From the NCBI GenBank assembly GCA_021604565.1, contig BQJF01000043.1:1-36251 (forward strand): a stretch of 36,251 nucleotides of DNA, given 5' to 3'. Shown piece by piece: positions 22,825 to 30,213 of the stretch; position 1 is the stretch's first letter, and each line of letters begins with the position of its first letter. The notes beneath the pieces were generated by a model, which saw only the letters and a list, made by a program, of their open reading frames with translations, made no database searches and had not been told where the DNA came from. This DNA comes from Minwuia thermotolerans (GTDB taxonomy: Bacteria; Pseudomonadota; Alphaproteobacteria; Minwuiales; Minwuiaceae). Made by a program: the position numbers and the translations under genes.

Positions 22825-23418
22825 ATGTTCACCGGCATCGTCACCGACATAGGCCGTATCCGCGCCATCGAGCCCCGGGGCGACATGCGCCTGGTCATCG
22901 AAACCGCCTTCGACATGGCGACCGTGGACATGGGCGCGTCCATCGCCTGTCACGGCATCTGTCTCACTGTCGTCGACAAGGGGCCGGGCTGGTTCGCGGT
23001 CGACGTCAGCCAGGAAACCCTGGACCGCACCGCACTTGGCCAACTCGAAGCCGGATCACGGCTGAACCTCGAACGCTCGCTGCGAGTCGGTGACGAACTG
23101 GGGGGCCATATCGTGACCGGACATGTGGACGGCGTCGCGACCATCGAGGTTCTGGAGACCGTGGGCGACAGCCGCCGCTTCGTCTTCCGGGCGCCGGACC
23201 AGCTCTCCCGTTTCGTGGCAGAGAAGGGCTCAGTGGCGCTGAACGGGGCATCCCTGACCGTGAATTCGGTCGACGGCGCGACATTCGAGATCAACATCAT
23301 CCCGCACACCCAGTCGCGCACCACGTTCGGCGATGCGAAGGTCGGGGACCGGGTCAATATGGAAATCGACGTGCTGGCGCGGTATGTGGCCCGTCTGCAG
23401 GACACGGTCGCAAGCTGA
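22825..23418 (+). CDS. ribE: Riboflavin synthase
   Basis: 197 aa, catalysing dismutation of two 6,7-dimethyl-8-ribityllumazines to riboflavin. It has the signature N-terminus MFTGIVTDIG and two lumazine-binding halves, the first with SIACHGICLTVVD and the second, from about 95, with GHIVTGHVDG and VALNGASLTVN. The C-terminal IPHTQSRTTFGDAKVGDRVNMEID is typical. ATG at 22825 is preceded by GGAAGAGA; a TTG 15 nt earlier is unlikely. It lies between ribD and the ribBA-like gene, with 34 bp to the next start. Confidence 0.97.
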   Translation: MFTGIVTDIGRIRAIEPRGDMRLVIETAFDMATVDMGASIACHGICLTVVDKGPGWFAVDVSQETLDRTALGQLEAGSRLNLERSLRVGDELGGHIVTGHVDGVATIEVLETVGDSRRFVFRAPDQLSRFVAEKGSVALNGASLTVNSVDGATFEINIIPHTQSRTTFGDAKVGDRVNMEIDVLARYVARLQDTVAS

Positions 23419-23452
23419 CGGCCACTCAATTCTCACGTTTCAGGATCAACGC

Positions 23453-24568
23453 ATGTCATCGGAATATACCCGCTACCTTTCCTCCATCGAGGATGTCGTC
23501 GAGGATGCCCGCAACGGCAAGATGGTCATCCTGGTCGATGACGAGGATCGGGAGAACGAGGGCGATCTCTACATCCCGGCACAGTTCGCGACGCCGGAGG
23601 CAGTCAACTTCATGGCAAAGCACGGGCGCGGCCTGATCTGCCTGTCGATGACACAGGGCCGGGTGGATGAGCTTGGCCTGTCGCTGATGTCCCAGAACAA
23701 CAAGGCCCGGCACCAGACCGCCTTCACCGTGTCCATCGAGGCCAAGGACGGCATCTCCACCGGCATCTCGGCGCATGACCGCGCCCTGACGATCCAGGTG
23801 GCCATCGATCCCGCCCGCACCGCCGACGACATCGTCACGCCCGGGCATGTCTTCCCGCTGGTGGCGAAGGATGGCGGCGTGCTGCGCCGCGCCGGTCACA
23901 CGGAGGCCGCAGTGGACATCGCGCGTATGGCCGGACTGCACCAGGCAGGTGTGATCTGCGAGATCATGAACGACGACGGGACGATGGCGCGCATGCCGGA
24001 CCTGATCAAGTTCGCGCAGTTCCACAACATGAAGATCGCCACCATTGCCGATCTGATCGCCTATCGCCGCCGCTCCGACAAGCTGGTGAAGCGCAGCTAC
24101 GAGACCACGCTGACCAGTGACTTCGGCGGTGACTTCAAGCTGGTGGTGTTCGATTCGGATGTGGCCTACGCGGAGCCGCTGGCGCTGGTGAAGGGCGATA
24201 TCACGGGCGACGAGCCGCCGCTGGTGCGGATGCATGCCTATGACCCGCGCAATGACCTGTTCGGCGAATCCGGCGGCAAGGCGAAGCAGCTTGAACAGGC
24301 CATGCGCATCATCGGCCAGGAAGGTCGCGGTGTGCTGGTGTTCCTGCGGGAAACCCGCGAACTGCGCATGTCGGAATTCCTGCAGTTGCAGGAGGAAGGC
24401 AACGTGGCGCAGTTGCGTGAACTGCGCGACTATGGCATCGGCGCGCAGATCCTGACCGATCTCGGGATTTCCCGCATGGTCCTGCTGACCAACTCACCGA
24501 AGAACGTTGTCGGGCTGGAGGGCTATGATCTGGAGATCGTCGGCACCCGCCCCCTGAAGGAAGGTTGA
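23453..24568 (+). CDS. ribB: DHBP synthase fused to a degenerate GTP cyclohydrolase II domain
   Basis: 371 aa. The N-terminal half (about 1-205) is an intact 3,4-dihydroxy-2-butanone 4-phosphate synthase, with [15 protein letters not shown], the [11 protein letters not shown] region and [10 protein letters not shown]. The C-terminal half aligns with GTP cyclohydrolase II in length and in flanks ([19 protein letters not shown]), but the zinc motif HSECLTGD reads HAYDPRND, the second Cys pair (CDCG) is gone, and RQEGRxIGL reads RETRELRM. The domain has no Cys at these sites, so cyclohydrolase activity is very unlikely. This is the RibBX form known in proteobacteria; a separate ribA should exist elsewhere. 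AGGA precedes the ATG; ribH follows after 2 nt. Confidence 0.95.
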   Translation: MSSEYTRYLSSIEDVVEDARNGKMVILVDDEDRENEGDLYIPAQFATPEAVNFMAKHGRGLICLSMTQGRVDELGLSLMSQNNKARHQTAFTVSIEAKDGISTGISAHDRALTIQVAIDPARTADDIVTPGHVFPLVAKDGGVLRRAGHTEAAVDIARMAGLHQAGVICEIMNDDGTMARMPDLIKFAQFHNMKIATIADLIAYRRRSDKLVKRSYETTLTSDFGGDFKLVVFDSDVAYAEPLALVKGDITGDEPPLVRMHAYDPRNDLFGESGGKAKQLEQAMRIIGQEGRGVLVFLRETRELRMSEFLQLQEEGNVAQLRELRDYGIGAQILTDLGISRMVLLTNSPKNVVGLEGYDLEIVGTRPLKEG

Positions 24569-24570
24569 TC

Positions 24571-25023
24571 ATGGCCGGACCGCACCTGCTGATCGTCGAA
24601 TCGCCCTATTACGAACACATCGCCAACGGGCTGGCCCAGGGCGCCATCGCGGCAATCGAGAAGGCCGGTGGCAGCTATGACCGCCTGTCCGTTCCCGGCG
24701 CGCTGGAGGTGCCCGGCGCCATTGCCATGGCGGAGGCGGCGGTGGATCGCGGCGACCGCACCTACGACGGCTATGTCGCGCTGGGCTGCGTCATCCGCGG
24801 CGAGACCCTGCACTACGAGATCGTTTCCAACGAATCCGCGCGCGGCCTGATGGACCTGACCATCTATGACGGTGTCGCCGTCGGCAACGGGATCATCACG
24901 GTGGAGAACGAGGAACAGGCCCTGGTCCGCTCCGACCCGGCGCAGAAGGACAAGGGCGGCGATGCGGCACGTGCGGCCCTGCGCATGGTGGAGATCCGGC
25001 GCGAGCTCGAAACCGAATCATGA
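24571..25023 (+). CDS. ribH: 6,7-dimethyl-8-ribityllumazine synthase
   Basis: 150 aa, condensing the pyrimidinedione intermediate with the butanone phosphate. It has the family pattern: [53 protein letters not shown] with the catalytic His region, [15 protein letters not shown] and [10 protein letters not shown]. The length is typical of icosahedral or pentameric forms. AAGGAAGG precedes the ATG. Its stop overlaps the nusB start (ATGA, 25020-25023). Confidence 0.98.
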   Translation: MAGPHLLIVESPYYEHIANGLAQGAIAAIEKAGGSYDRLSVPGALEVPGAIAMAEAAVDRGDRTYDGYVALGCVIRGETLHYEIVSNESARGLMDLTIYDGVAVGNGIITVENEEQALVRSDPAQKDKGGDAARAALRMVEIRRELETES

Positions 25024-25544
25024 GCAACCCCCGCAGTGGCAGAACCGGGGGCAGGACCGGCGGCAGGACCAGTGCCGAGGACCGCCGGAAACGCAGTACC
25101 GCGCGCATGCATGCGGTGCAGGCGGTCTATCAGCTGGAACTGAACGAGGGCCGCGTCGCCGATGTGGTGGCCGAATATCTCGATCATCGCCTGGGTCAGG
25201 ACATCGACGGGGAGGAACTGCTGCCCGCCGACCGGGACTTCTTCCAGGATCTGGTGCTGGGGACCGCCGACCGCAGGCTGGAGCTGGATTCGATCGTCGA
25301 ACGCTCCCTCAGCCTCGACTACACCATGGACCGGCTGGAAACCCTGCTGCGCGCGCTGCTGCGGGTCGCCGCCTACGAGATGCTGGCGCGGGTCGATGTG
25401 CCGGCCAAGGTCGTGATCAACGAATATGTCGATCTGGGCGTCGCCTTCTTTGCCGGGGGCGAGACCGGCCTGGTCAATGGCGTGCTGGACCGCATGGCCC
25501 GCGAGATCCGCCCCGGCGAGATCGGGGACCAGACGCGGCGGTAG
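25020..25544 (+). CDS. nusB: Transcription antitermination factor NusB
   Basis: 174 aa helical RNA-binding protein that, with NusE (S10), binds boxA in rRNA leaders. A flexible Gly/Arg/Thr-rich N-terminal tail ([20 protein letters not shown]) precedes the NusB core: [75 protein letters not shown] and [14 protein letters not shown]. It overlaps ribH by 4 bp, a common alphaproteobacterial order. A long palindrome separates it from thiL. Confidence 0.97.
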   Translation: MSNPRSGRTGGRTGGRTSAEDRRKRSTARMHAVQAVYQLELNEGRVADVVAEYLDHRLGQDIDGEELLPADRDFFQDLVLGTADRRLELDSIVERSLSLDYTMDRLETLLRALLRVAAYEMLARVDVPAKVVINEYVDLGVAFFAGGETGLVNGVLDRMAREIRPGEIGDQTRR

Positions 25545-25564
25545 TTGGCGGTACGGTTTCGGCG

Positions 25565-25649
25565 GTCCCCGGCCTGCCCTCTCCCCCTCCCGACCACCCA
25601 TTAGGATACTCGCGTGGGTGGTCGGGAGGGGGAGAGGGCAGGCCGGGAC
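25565..25649. repeat. Long palindromic repeat, copy C
   Basis: Left arm 25565-25600 (36 nt) and right arm 25615-25649 (35 nt, one G fewer at the outer end), with a 14-nt loop TTAGGATACTCGCG. The left arm is identical to that of copy A. It fills most of the gap between nusB and thiL on the same strand, 25 bp before the thiL start, so it would form a hairpin in the operon mRNA and might attenuate or process it. Confidence 0.95.
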
Positions 25650-25674
25650 TGCAACCGACTCAGGAGACTCCACA

Positions 25675-26649
25675 TTGACCATCGAAGGCGGAGAGTTCGG
25701 ACTGATCGCGGACCTGCTGGCGCCGCTGGCGGCGGAGGGCGCCTTCGGTCTGACGGACGACGCCGCGCTGCTGCCGGAACTGCCTTCGGGACAAGGCTGG
25801 GTCATGACCAAGGACGCCATGGTCGCGGGCGTCCACTTCCTGCCCGATGATCCGCCGGATCTGATCGCGCGCAAGCTGCTGCGGGTGAACCTGTCGGACC
25901 TGGCAGCCATGGGCGCGGTGCCGTCAGGCTATCTGCTGGCCTGCGCCTGGACGCCCGAGACCACGCACGACTGGATCGAAGGCTTCGTGAGCGGGCTGGC
26001 GGCGGATCAGGCAGAGTTCGGTATCGGTCTCTACGGCGGTGACACCGTTTCCACACCGGGACCGCTCACCCTGTCCCTCACTGCTTTCGGGACCGCGCCG
26101 CGCCAGGCCCTGCTGCGCCGCAATGGCGCCAGGGTCGGGGACGATGTGATGGTCTCCGGCACACTCGGCGATGCGGCACTGGGATTGAGAGTGCTTCAGG
26201 GCACGCTGGACGCCGAGCCGGAGCATGCCACCTTCCTCGGCCAGCGCTATCGCCTGCCGCAGCCGCGCACAACGCTCGGACCCGCCCTTGCCGGTCTGGC
26301 CAGCGCCGCGCAGGACATCTCGGACGGGCTGCTGGCTGATCTTGGCCATGTCGCGCGTCATTCCGGCGTCGGCGTGGAGGTGCATCTGGAACTGCTGCCC
26401 CTTTCCGTCGCCGCCCGCGAGTGCCTGGTCGAACGCCCCGACCTGGCGCAACTGCCGCTGAACGGCGGTGATGACTACGAACTGGTCTTCACCGCACCAC
26501 CGGCCCTTCGGGACCAGGTTCTGGAGAGGGCGGCGACGACCGGCACCCCCGTCACCCGCATTGGTCGCGTGGTCGAAGGCAACAGCGTCAGCCCCTTCGC
26601 TGCGGGGCGCCCGCTGCCGGTCAAGGGTCAGGGCTGGCAGCATTTCTGA
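25675..26649 (+). CDS. thiL: Thiamine-monophosphate kinase
   Basis: 324 aa, ATP-dependent kinase making thiamine diphosphate from the monophosphate. Family pattern: GEFGLIADLLAPLAA, the Mg-binding GLTDDAALLPEL, VAGVHFLPDDPPDLIARKLLRVNLSDLAAMGAVP, LYGGDTVSTPGPL, AQDISDGLLADLGHVA and LNGGDDYELVFT. The best start is a TTG at 25675, 8 nt after AGGAGA; it gives the usual family length. Reading further upstream enters the palindrome and has no similarity. It follows nusB, the order common in alphaproteobacteria. Confidence 0.95.
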   Translation: MTIEGGEFGLIADLLAPLAAEGAFGLTDDAALLPELPSGQGWVMTKDAMVAGVHFLPDDPPDLIARKLLRVNLSDLAAMGAVPSGYLLACAWTPETTHDWIEGFVSGLAADQAEFGIGLYGGDTVSTPGPLTLSLTAFGTAPRQALLRRNGARVGDDVMVSGTLGDAALGLRVLQGTLDAEPEHATFLGQRYRLPQPRTTLGPALAGLASAAQDISDGLLADLGHVARHSGVGVEVHLELLPLSVAARECLVERPDLAQLPLNGGDDYELVFTAPPALRDQVLERAATTGTPVTRIGRVVEGNSVSPFAAGRPLPVKGQGWQHF

Positions 26650-26740
26650 CGTGGTGCGGGAACAGCCTTAAACCTTTGGAGAGGTTTCCTCCCTACCCTC
26701 TGCATTCGTCATTTCATGCTGGATGCGGAGAGCTGGTCCA

Positions 26741-27187
26741 ATGAAGAAGATCGTCATCATCGGTGCTGCGGTCCTGCTGCTTGGCGGCGGCGGCGCAGGT
26801 GCGTTCATGATGATGGGTGGCGACGACAAGGCCGCGAAAGGCGAGATCGCGATGCCGGAGATCGTGATGAGCAAGGACCCGGTCTACCTGCGCCTCGACG
26901 GTCTGACCGCCCCGATCATGAAGGGCACTCACGTCCGTCACTACATCTTCCTGAACATCAGTATCGAGATGGTGGACGATGGCGCACGCAGCGACGCCAG
27001 CCCGCTGAAACCCCGTCTGCATGACGCCTTCCTGCGCGAGTTCTACAGCAAGACCATCGCCCGCGGTGACGGCACCATCGACTTCGCCAATGTCTCCAAG
27101 CGCCTGACCAAACAGGCAAAGAAGGTGCTGGGCGAGGACCAGGTGGTCACCGTCCTGATCACCCGCGCCATGCGCGGCGCGGGCTGA
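26741..27187 (+). CDS. FliL-like single-pass membrane protein
   Basis: 148 aa with an N-terminal membrane anchor (IVIIGAAVLLLGGGGAGAFMMM, about 4-25) and a periplasmic domain. VYLRLDGLTAPIM, an alternating-strand stretch (RHYIFLNISIEMVD), LKPRLHDAFLREFYSKT and a C-terminal VLGEDQVVTVLITRAM match the outline of FliL-type domains. FliL supports flagellar stators, but no flagellar gene is in the window, so a flagellar role is not implied. GGAG lies 11 nt before the ATG at 26741; an ATG at 26723 is possible. It converges on the GS-like gene, the stops being 4 bp apart. Confidence 0.6.
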   Translation: MKKIVIIGAAVLLLGGGGAGAFMMMGGDDKAAKGEIAMPEIVMSKDPVYLRLDGLTAPIMKGTHVRHYIFLNISIEMVDDGARSDASPLKPRLHDAFLREFYSKTIARGDGTIDFANVSKRLTKQAKKVLGEDQVVTVLITRAMRGAG

Positions 27188-27191
27188 CGCG

Positions 27192-28511
27192 TCAGTATAC
27201 CGCCAGGTACCGCGCACACATCTCCTCGGGTGACAGTCCTTCCAGTACGGCCAGTTCCCCGCGCTTGTGCGACAGGTAGACATCGCGGAAGGTCTGGCCG
27301 AACCATTCACCAATGCAGTCTTCTGCGGCGAAAGCCTCCAGCGCCGCCTCGAGTGATGTCGGCAGTCGACTGATCCCCATCCCGGTGAGTTCCGACGTGT
27401 CCATCGTGCTCAGGTCCGCCTCCGTCACGGTCGGCGCGGGCAGGTTGCGGGCGATGCCTTCCGTTCCGGCGTGAATGATGGCTGCCAGTTGCAGGTAGGG
27501 GCTGGCGGCGGCATCGCAGGCCCGGACCTCCAGGTTGAACTGCCGCGCGATGGCCAGGGGATCCAGCGACGTCACCGGGCAGATGCGCACCGATGCCTCA
27601 CGATCCCGCAGTCCGAGATTGTTGTATGCGGCGCTCCAGCGGTGCGGCGTCAGGCGCAGGTACGAGATCGCGCTGGGCGCCAGCAGGGCCAGGATGCCGG
27701 GCAGGAAGGTCGTGATACCGGCAGCGAAGGACGCGGCGAGGGCTGACAGGCCGGTCGCGCTGTCAGGGTCGTGGGTTGCAGGCTGACCGGCAGCGTCATT
27801 CAGGCTGACATGGACATGAACCCCGTTGCCGACACCCGCCGGGTCGCGGATCGGGGTGAAGCTGGCGCGCTGTCCCTGTTCCCGCGCCGCCACCCTCACC
27901 AGTTCCCGCAGGATCACTGCCCGGTCAGCGGCGGCAAGACCGTCCGCCGGTTTCATCGTCACCTCGAACTGGTCGGTGCCAAACTCCTTCATGAAGGTAT
28001 CCGGGCGCAGGCCGTTGCGCGCCATCAGCTGGAATATCCGCCGCCCCATCGCCGCACCAGATCGCGCCCCGGCCAGCGAATAGGAACTGCCACTGTCGCC
28101 CGCTGCGCCACCGCTGACCTGGAATTCATGCTCGAACGCCACCGTGGTGGTCAGTTGCGCCACGTCCTGCAGCCGCTGCAGCGCTGCCTTCAGGATCGAC
28201 CGGGTGCAGCATTCCCATGGCTCCCCCTCCAGCGTGCGGATATCCCCCAGCATCACGTGCTCCACGGGATCGCCGGTCTGGTCGTGGATCACCCAGGCAG
28301 CCGTCGGGTCGGGGATCAGGGCCAGGTCGCCCAGCGCGCCGAAGGGACTGTCGGCAATCACGTCGAAACAGGTGATCTGCACGTTGGTCGGCGTCCAGCC
28401 GACACCGCGCTGCAGGCGCAACGGCAGATCGCTCTCCGGAAAGCCCTTGCCGCGCACCTGCCCGGCAATGTCGGCACAGCAGGCCATGATGATCTGTTCA
28501 CTGCTCGCCAT
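27192..28511 (-). CDS. Glutamine synthetase family ligase
   Basis: 439-aa GS-fold ATP-dependent ligase. The N-terminal beta-grasp region (DIAGQVRGKGFPESDLPLRL, GVGWTPTNVQITCFD) is followed by a catalytic domain with FEHEFQV (metal Glu), GNGVHVHVSLND, LRLTPHRWSAAYNNLGLRDREASVRICPV (substrate Arg) and EVRACDAAASPYLQLAAII. The absence of canonical GlnA features and the length point to the PuuA/GS-like subgroup that joins glutamate to amines or amino acids; the acceptor is unknown. I chose the ATG at 28511, where family similarity begins. ATGs at 28535 and 28553 and a GTG at 28595 are alternatives. Divergent from the N-formylglutamate amidohydrolase-like gene, with palindrome copy D between. Confidence 0.85.
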   Translation of the reverse strand: MASSEQIIMACCADIAGQVRGKGFPESDLPLRLQRGVGWTPTNVQITCFDVIADSPFGALGDLALIPDPTAAWVIHDQTGDPVEHVMLGDIRTLEGEPWECCTRSILKAALQRLQDVAQLTTTVAFEHEFQVSGGAAGDSGSSYSLAGARSGAAMGRRIFQLMARNGLRPDTFMKEFGTDQFEVTMKPADGLAAADRAVILRELVRVAAREQGQRASFTPIRDPAGVGNGVHVHVSLNDAAGQPATHDPDSATGLSALAASFAAGITTFLPGILALLAPSAISYLRLTPHRWSAAYNNLGLRDREASVRICPVTSLDPLAIARQFNLEVRACDAAASPYLQLAAIIHAGTEGIARNLPAPTVTEADLSTMDTSELTGMGISRLPTSLEAALEAFAAEDCIGEWFGQTFRDVYLSHKRGELAVLEGLSPEEMCARYLAVY

Positions 28512-28600
28512 GCCCGCCCACTCCAACGCTTTCATCCGGTTGCGGGAAATCATCCGGGCGGCGCATAGTCCTGTCAAATCCGGAGGATTGTTCACTTGTG

Positions 28601-28686
28601 GCCTGTTCCGTCCCTCTCCCCTTCCCGGCCACCCATTTCAGGATACTTGCGTGGGTGGCCGGGAAGGGGAGAGGGACGGAACAGGC
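28601..28686. repeat. Long palindromic repeat, copy D
   Basis: Perfect 35-bp arms (28601-28635 and 28652-28686) around a 16-nt loop TTTCAGGATACTTGCG. Arms differ from copies A-C (CCCCTTCCCGGCC for CCCCCTCCCGACC, and a different outer end TGTTCCGTCC), yet each change is matched in the opposite arm. It lies in the divergent promoter region between the GS-like and N-formylglutamate amidohydrolase-like genes. Confidence 0.95.
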
Positions 28687-28708
28687 AGCCAGAACCAGAG
28701 GAAGACCG

Positions 28709-29455
28709 ATGCTGACTGCCAATGACCCGGCACCCGTGCTGTTCGACCGCTCGCCCGGTCCGGGGCATGTCCTGCTGACCTGCGAACATGGCGGTCGGGC
28801 GGTTCCCCGCGCGCTGGGCGACCTGGGCGTGGCAGCGGCGGACATGCAGCGCCACATCGCGTGGGACATTGGTGCGCTGGACCTGTCGCGGGCGCTGCTG
28901 GCACATGTTTCAGCCCGTCTGGTCAGCCAGCGTTTCAGCCGCCTGGTCATCGACTGCAACCGGGGTCCGGCCTCCCCCGACCTGATCCCCACCGTCAGTG
29001 ATGAAACGCATGTTCCGGGCAACCGCGACCTGTCGCAGGCCGACGTCGGGGCGCGGACAGCCGCCATCCATACGCCCTTCCATGACCGCATCGCCGCAGA
29101 GATCGCGGGCGACCGGCCGCGCATGCTGGTGTCGATCCACAGCTTCACCCCGATGATGGGCGAGCAGCGCAGGCACATGCATGCCGGGTTCCTGGCCAAC
29201 CGGATGCCGGAGGTGGCGGAGCGTTTCATGGCCGTGATCGGTGCAGCGGCGCCGGAGCTGGTGCTGTCGATGAACCAGCCTTACACGGTGGACGACATAT
29301 CGGACTACACCGTGCCGGTGCATGGGGAAGGCAACCGCCTGCCGCATGTGCTGGTGGAGGTGCGGAACGACCAGTTGCAGGACCCCGCCGGAATCAGCCG
29401 CTGGGCCGGGCTGCTGGCCATCGCGATCAGGGAAGTGGAGACCGCGCAGCCATGA
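28709..29455 (+). CDS. N-formylglutamate amidohydrolase family protein
   Basis: 248-aa zinc-hydrolase-type protein of the N-formylglutamate amidohydrolase (FGase) family. HVLLTCEHGGRAVPRALGDLG carries the typical N-terminal CEHGG, followed by HIAWDIGALDLSRAL, LVIDCNRGPASPDLIP, MLVSIHSFTPMMGEQRR and a C-terminal VEVRNDQLQD. HutG releases formate from N-formylglutamate in histidine breakdown, but no other hut gene is here, so a related acyl-glutamate or amide substrate is possible. AGAGGAAG precedes the ATG. It overlaps the next gene by 4 bp (ATGA) and is divergent from the GS-like ligase. Confidence 0.85.
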   Translation: MLTANDPAPVLFDRSPGPGHVLLTCEHGGRAVPRALGDLGVAAADMQRHIAWDIGALDLSRALLAHVSARLVSQRFSRLVIDCNRGPASPDLIPTVSDETHVPGNRDLSQADVGARTAAIHTPFHDRIAAEIAGDRPRMLVSIHSFTPMMGEQRRHMHAGFLANRMPEVAERFMAVIGAAAPELVLSMNQPYTVDDISDYTVPVHGEGNRLPHVLVEVRNDQLQDPAGISRWAGLLAIAIREVETAQP

Positions 29456-30111
29456 CACAGGATCATCCCACAAGCCGTGACCTGCCGCTGGTGCCATCAC
29501 AGACGGCGCTGCTGTTCATCGACGTGCAGAAGTTCAGCGCCGACCCGCAGGGCGGCGAATACGAAGGCATGGATCCGGCGCATTTCGAGGAGCGATATGG
29601 CTGGTTCTTCCGCCACTTTTCCTCAGAGACCCTGCCCAACATGCAGCGGCTGCAGTCCGCGTTTCGGCGACACGGGATCGAGGTGATGTACACGGTGATC
29701 GAAAGCCTGACCCGCGACGGGCGCGACCGCAGCCTCGACTACAAGATCACCGGTTTCAACGTCCCGCGCGGGTCACGCGACGCGGAGGTGATCGACGCCC
29801 TGGCCCCCGACGGGGACGAGATCGTCATTCCGAAGACCTCCTCCAGCGTCTTCATCTCCACCAACATCGACTATGTGCTGCGGAACCTGGGGGTGCGGCA
29901 GCTGGTGATCAGCGGCCTGCTGACCGACCAGTGCGTCGACTCGGCCGTCCGCGATGCCTGCGACCTGGGCTATCTCGTCACCGTGGTGACGGATGCCTGC
30001 GCCACCCACAGCAGCGAACGCCACGAAGGCTCGCTCCGGCTGAACCGGGGCTACTGCCGCCAGATCACCACTGACGCACTGCTGGCGGAGTTGGACAGAA
30101 ACGAACTTTGA
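29452..30111 (+). CDS. Isochorismatase-like cysteine hydrolase
   Basis: 219-aa cytosolic amidohydrolase of the isochorismatase-like fold. Catalytic triad candidates are Asp in LLFIDVQKFS (about 24), Lys in IVIPKTSSSVF (about 128) and the nucleophile Cys in GLLTDQCVDSAVRDACDLG (about 162). Relatives include N-carbamoylsarcosine amidase, ureidoacrylate hydrolase and biuret hydrolase; all cleave ureido or amide bonds. The neighbouring hydantoinase subunits make a carbamoyl-amino-acid or similar product a plausible substrate (inference). The start overlaps the previous gene's stop, so the two are cotranslated. hyuB-like follows after 102 bp, which contains a small dyad (TGCGGGGTCCCGCA) but no clear promoter. 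Confidence 0.85.
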   Translation: MTQDHPTSRDLPLVPSQTALLFIDVQKFSADPQGGEYEGMDPAHFEERYGWFFRHFSSETLPNMQRLQSAFRRHGIEVMYTVIESLTRDGRDRSLDYKITGFNVPRGSRDAEVIDALAPDGDEIVIPKTSSSVFISTNIDYVLRNLGVRQLVISGLLTDQCVDSAVRDACDLGYLVTVVTDACATHSSERHEGSLRLNRGYCRQITTDALLAELDRNEL

Positions 30112-30213
30112 CGGGACGGCACAGGGCGTCCGGGCATTGCCCATTGCGGGGTCCCGCATGGCTGCTATCGTTCCGGACTGAGAGTTTCTCGCTGTTCAGG
30201 AGGGCGCATCTTC

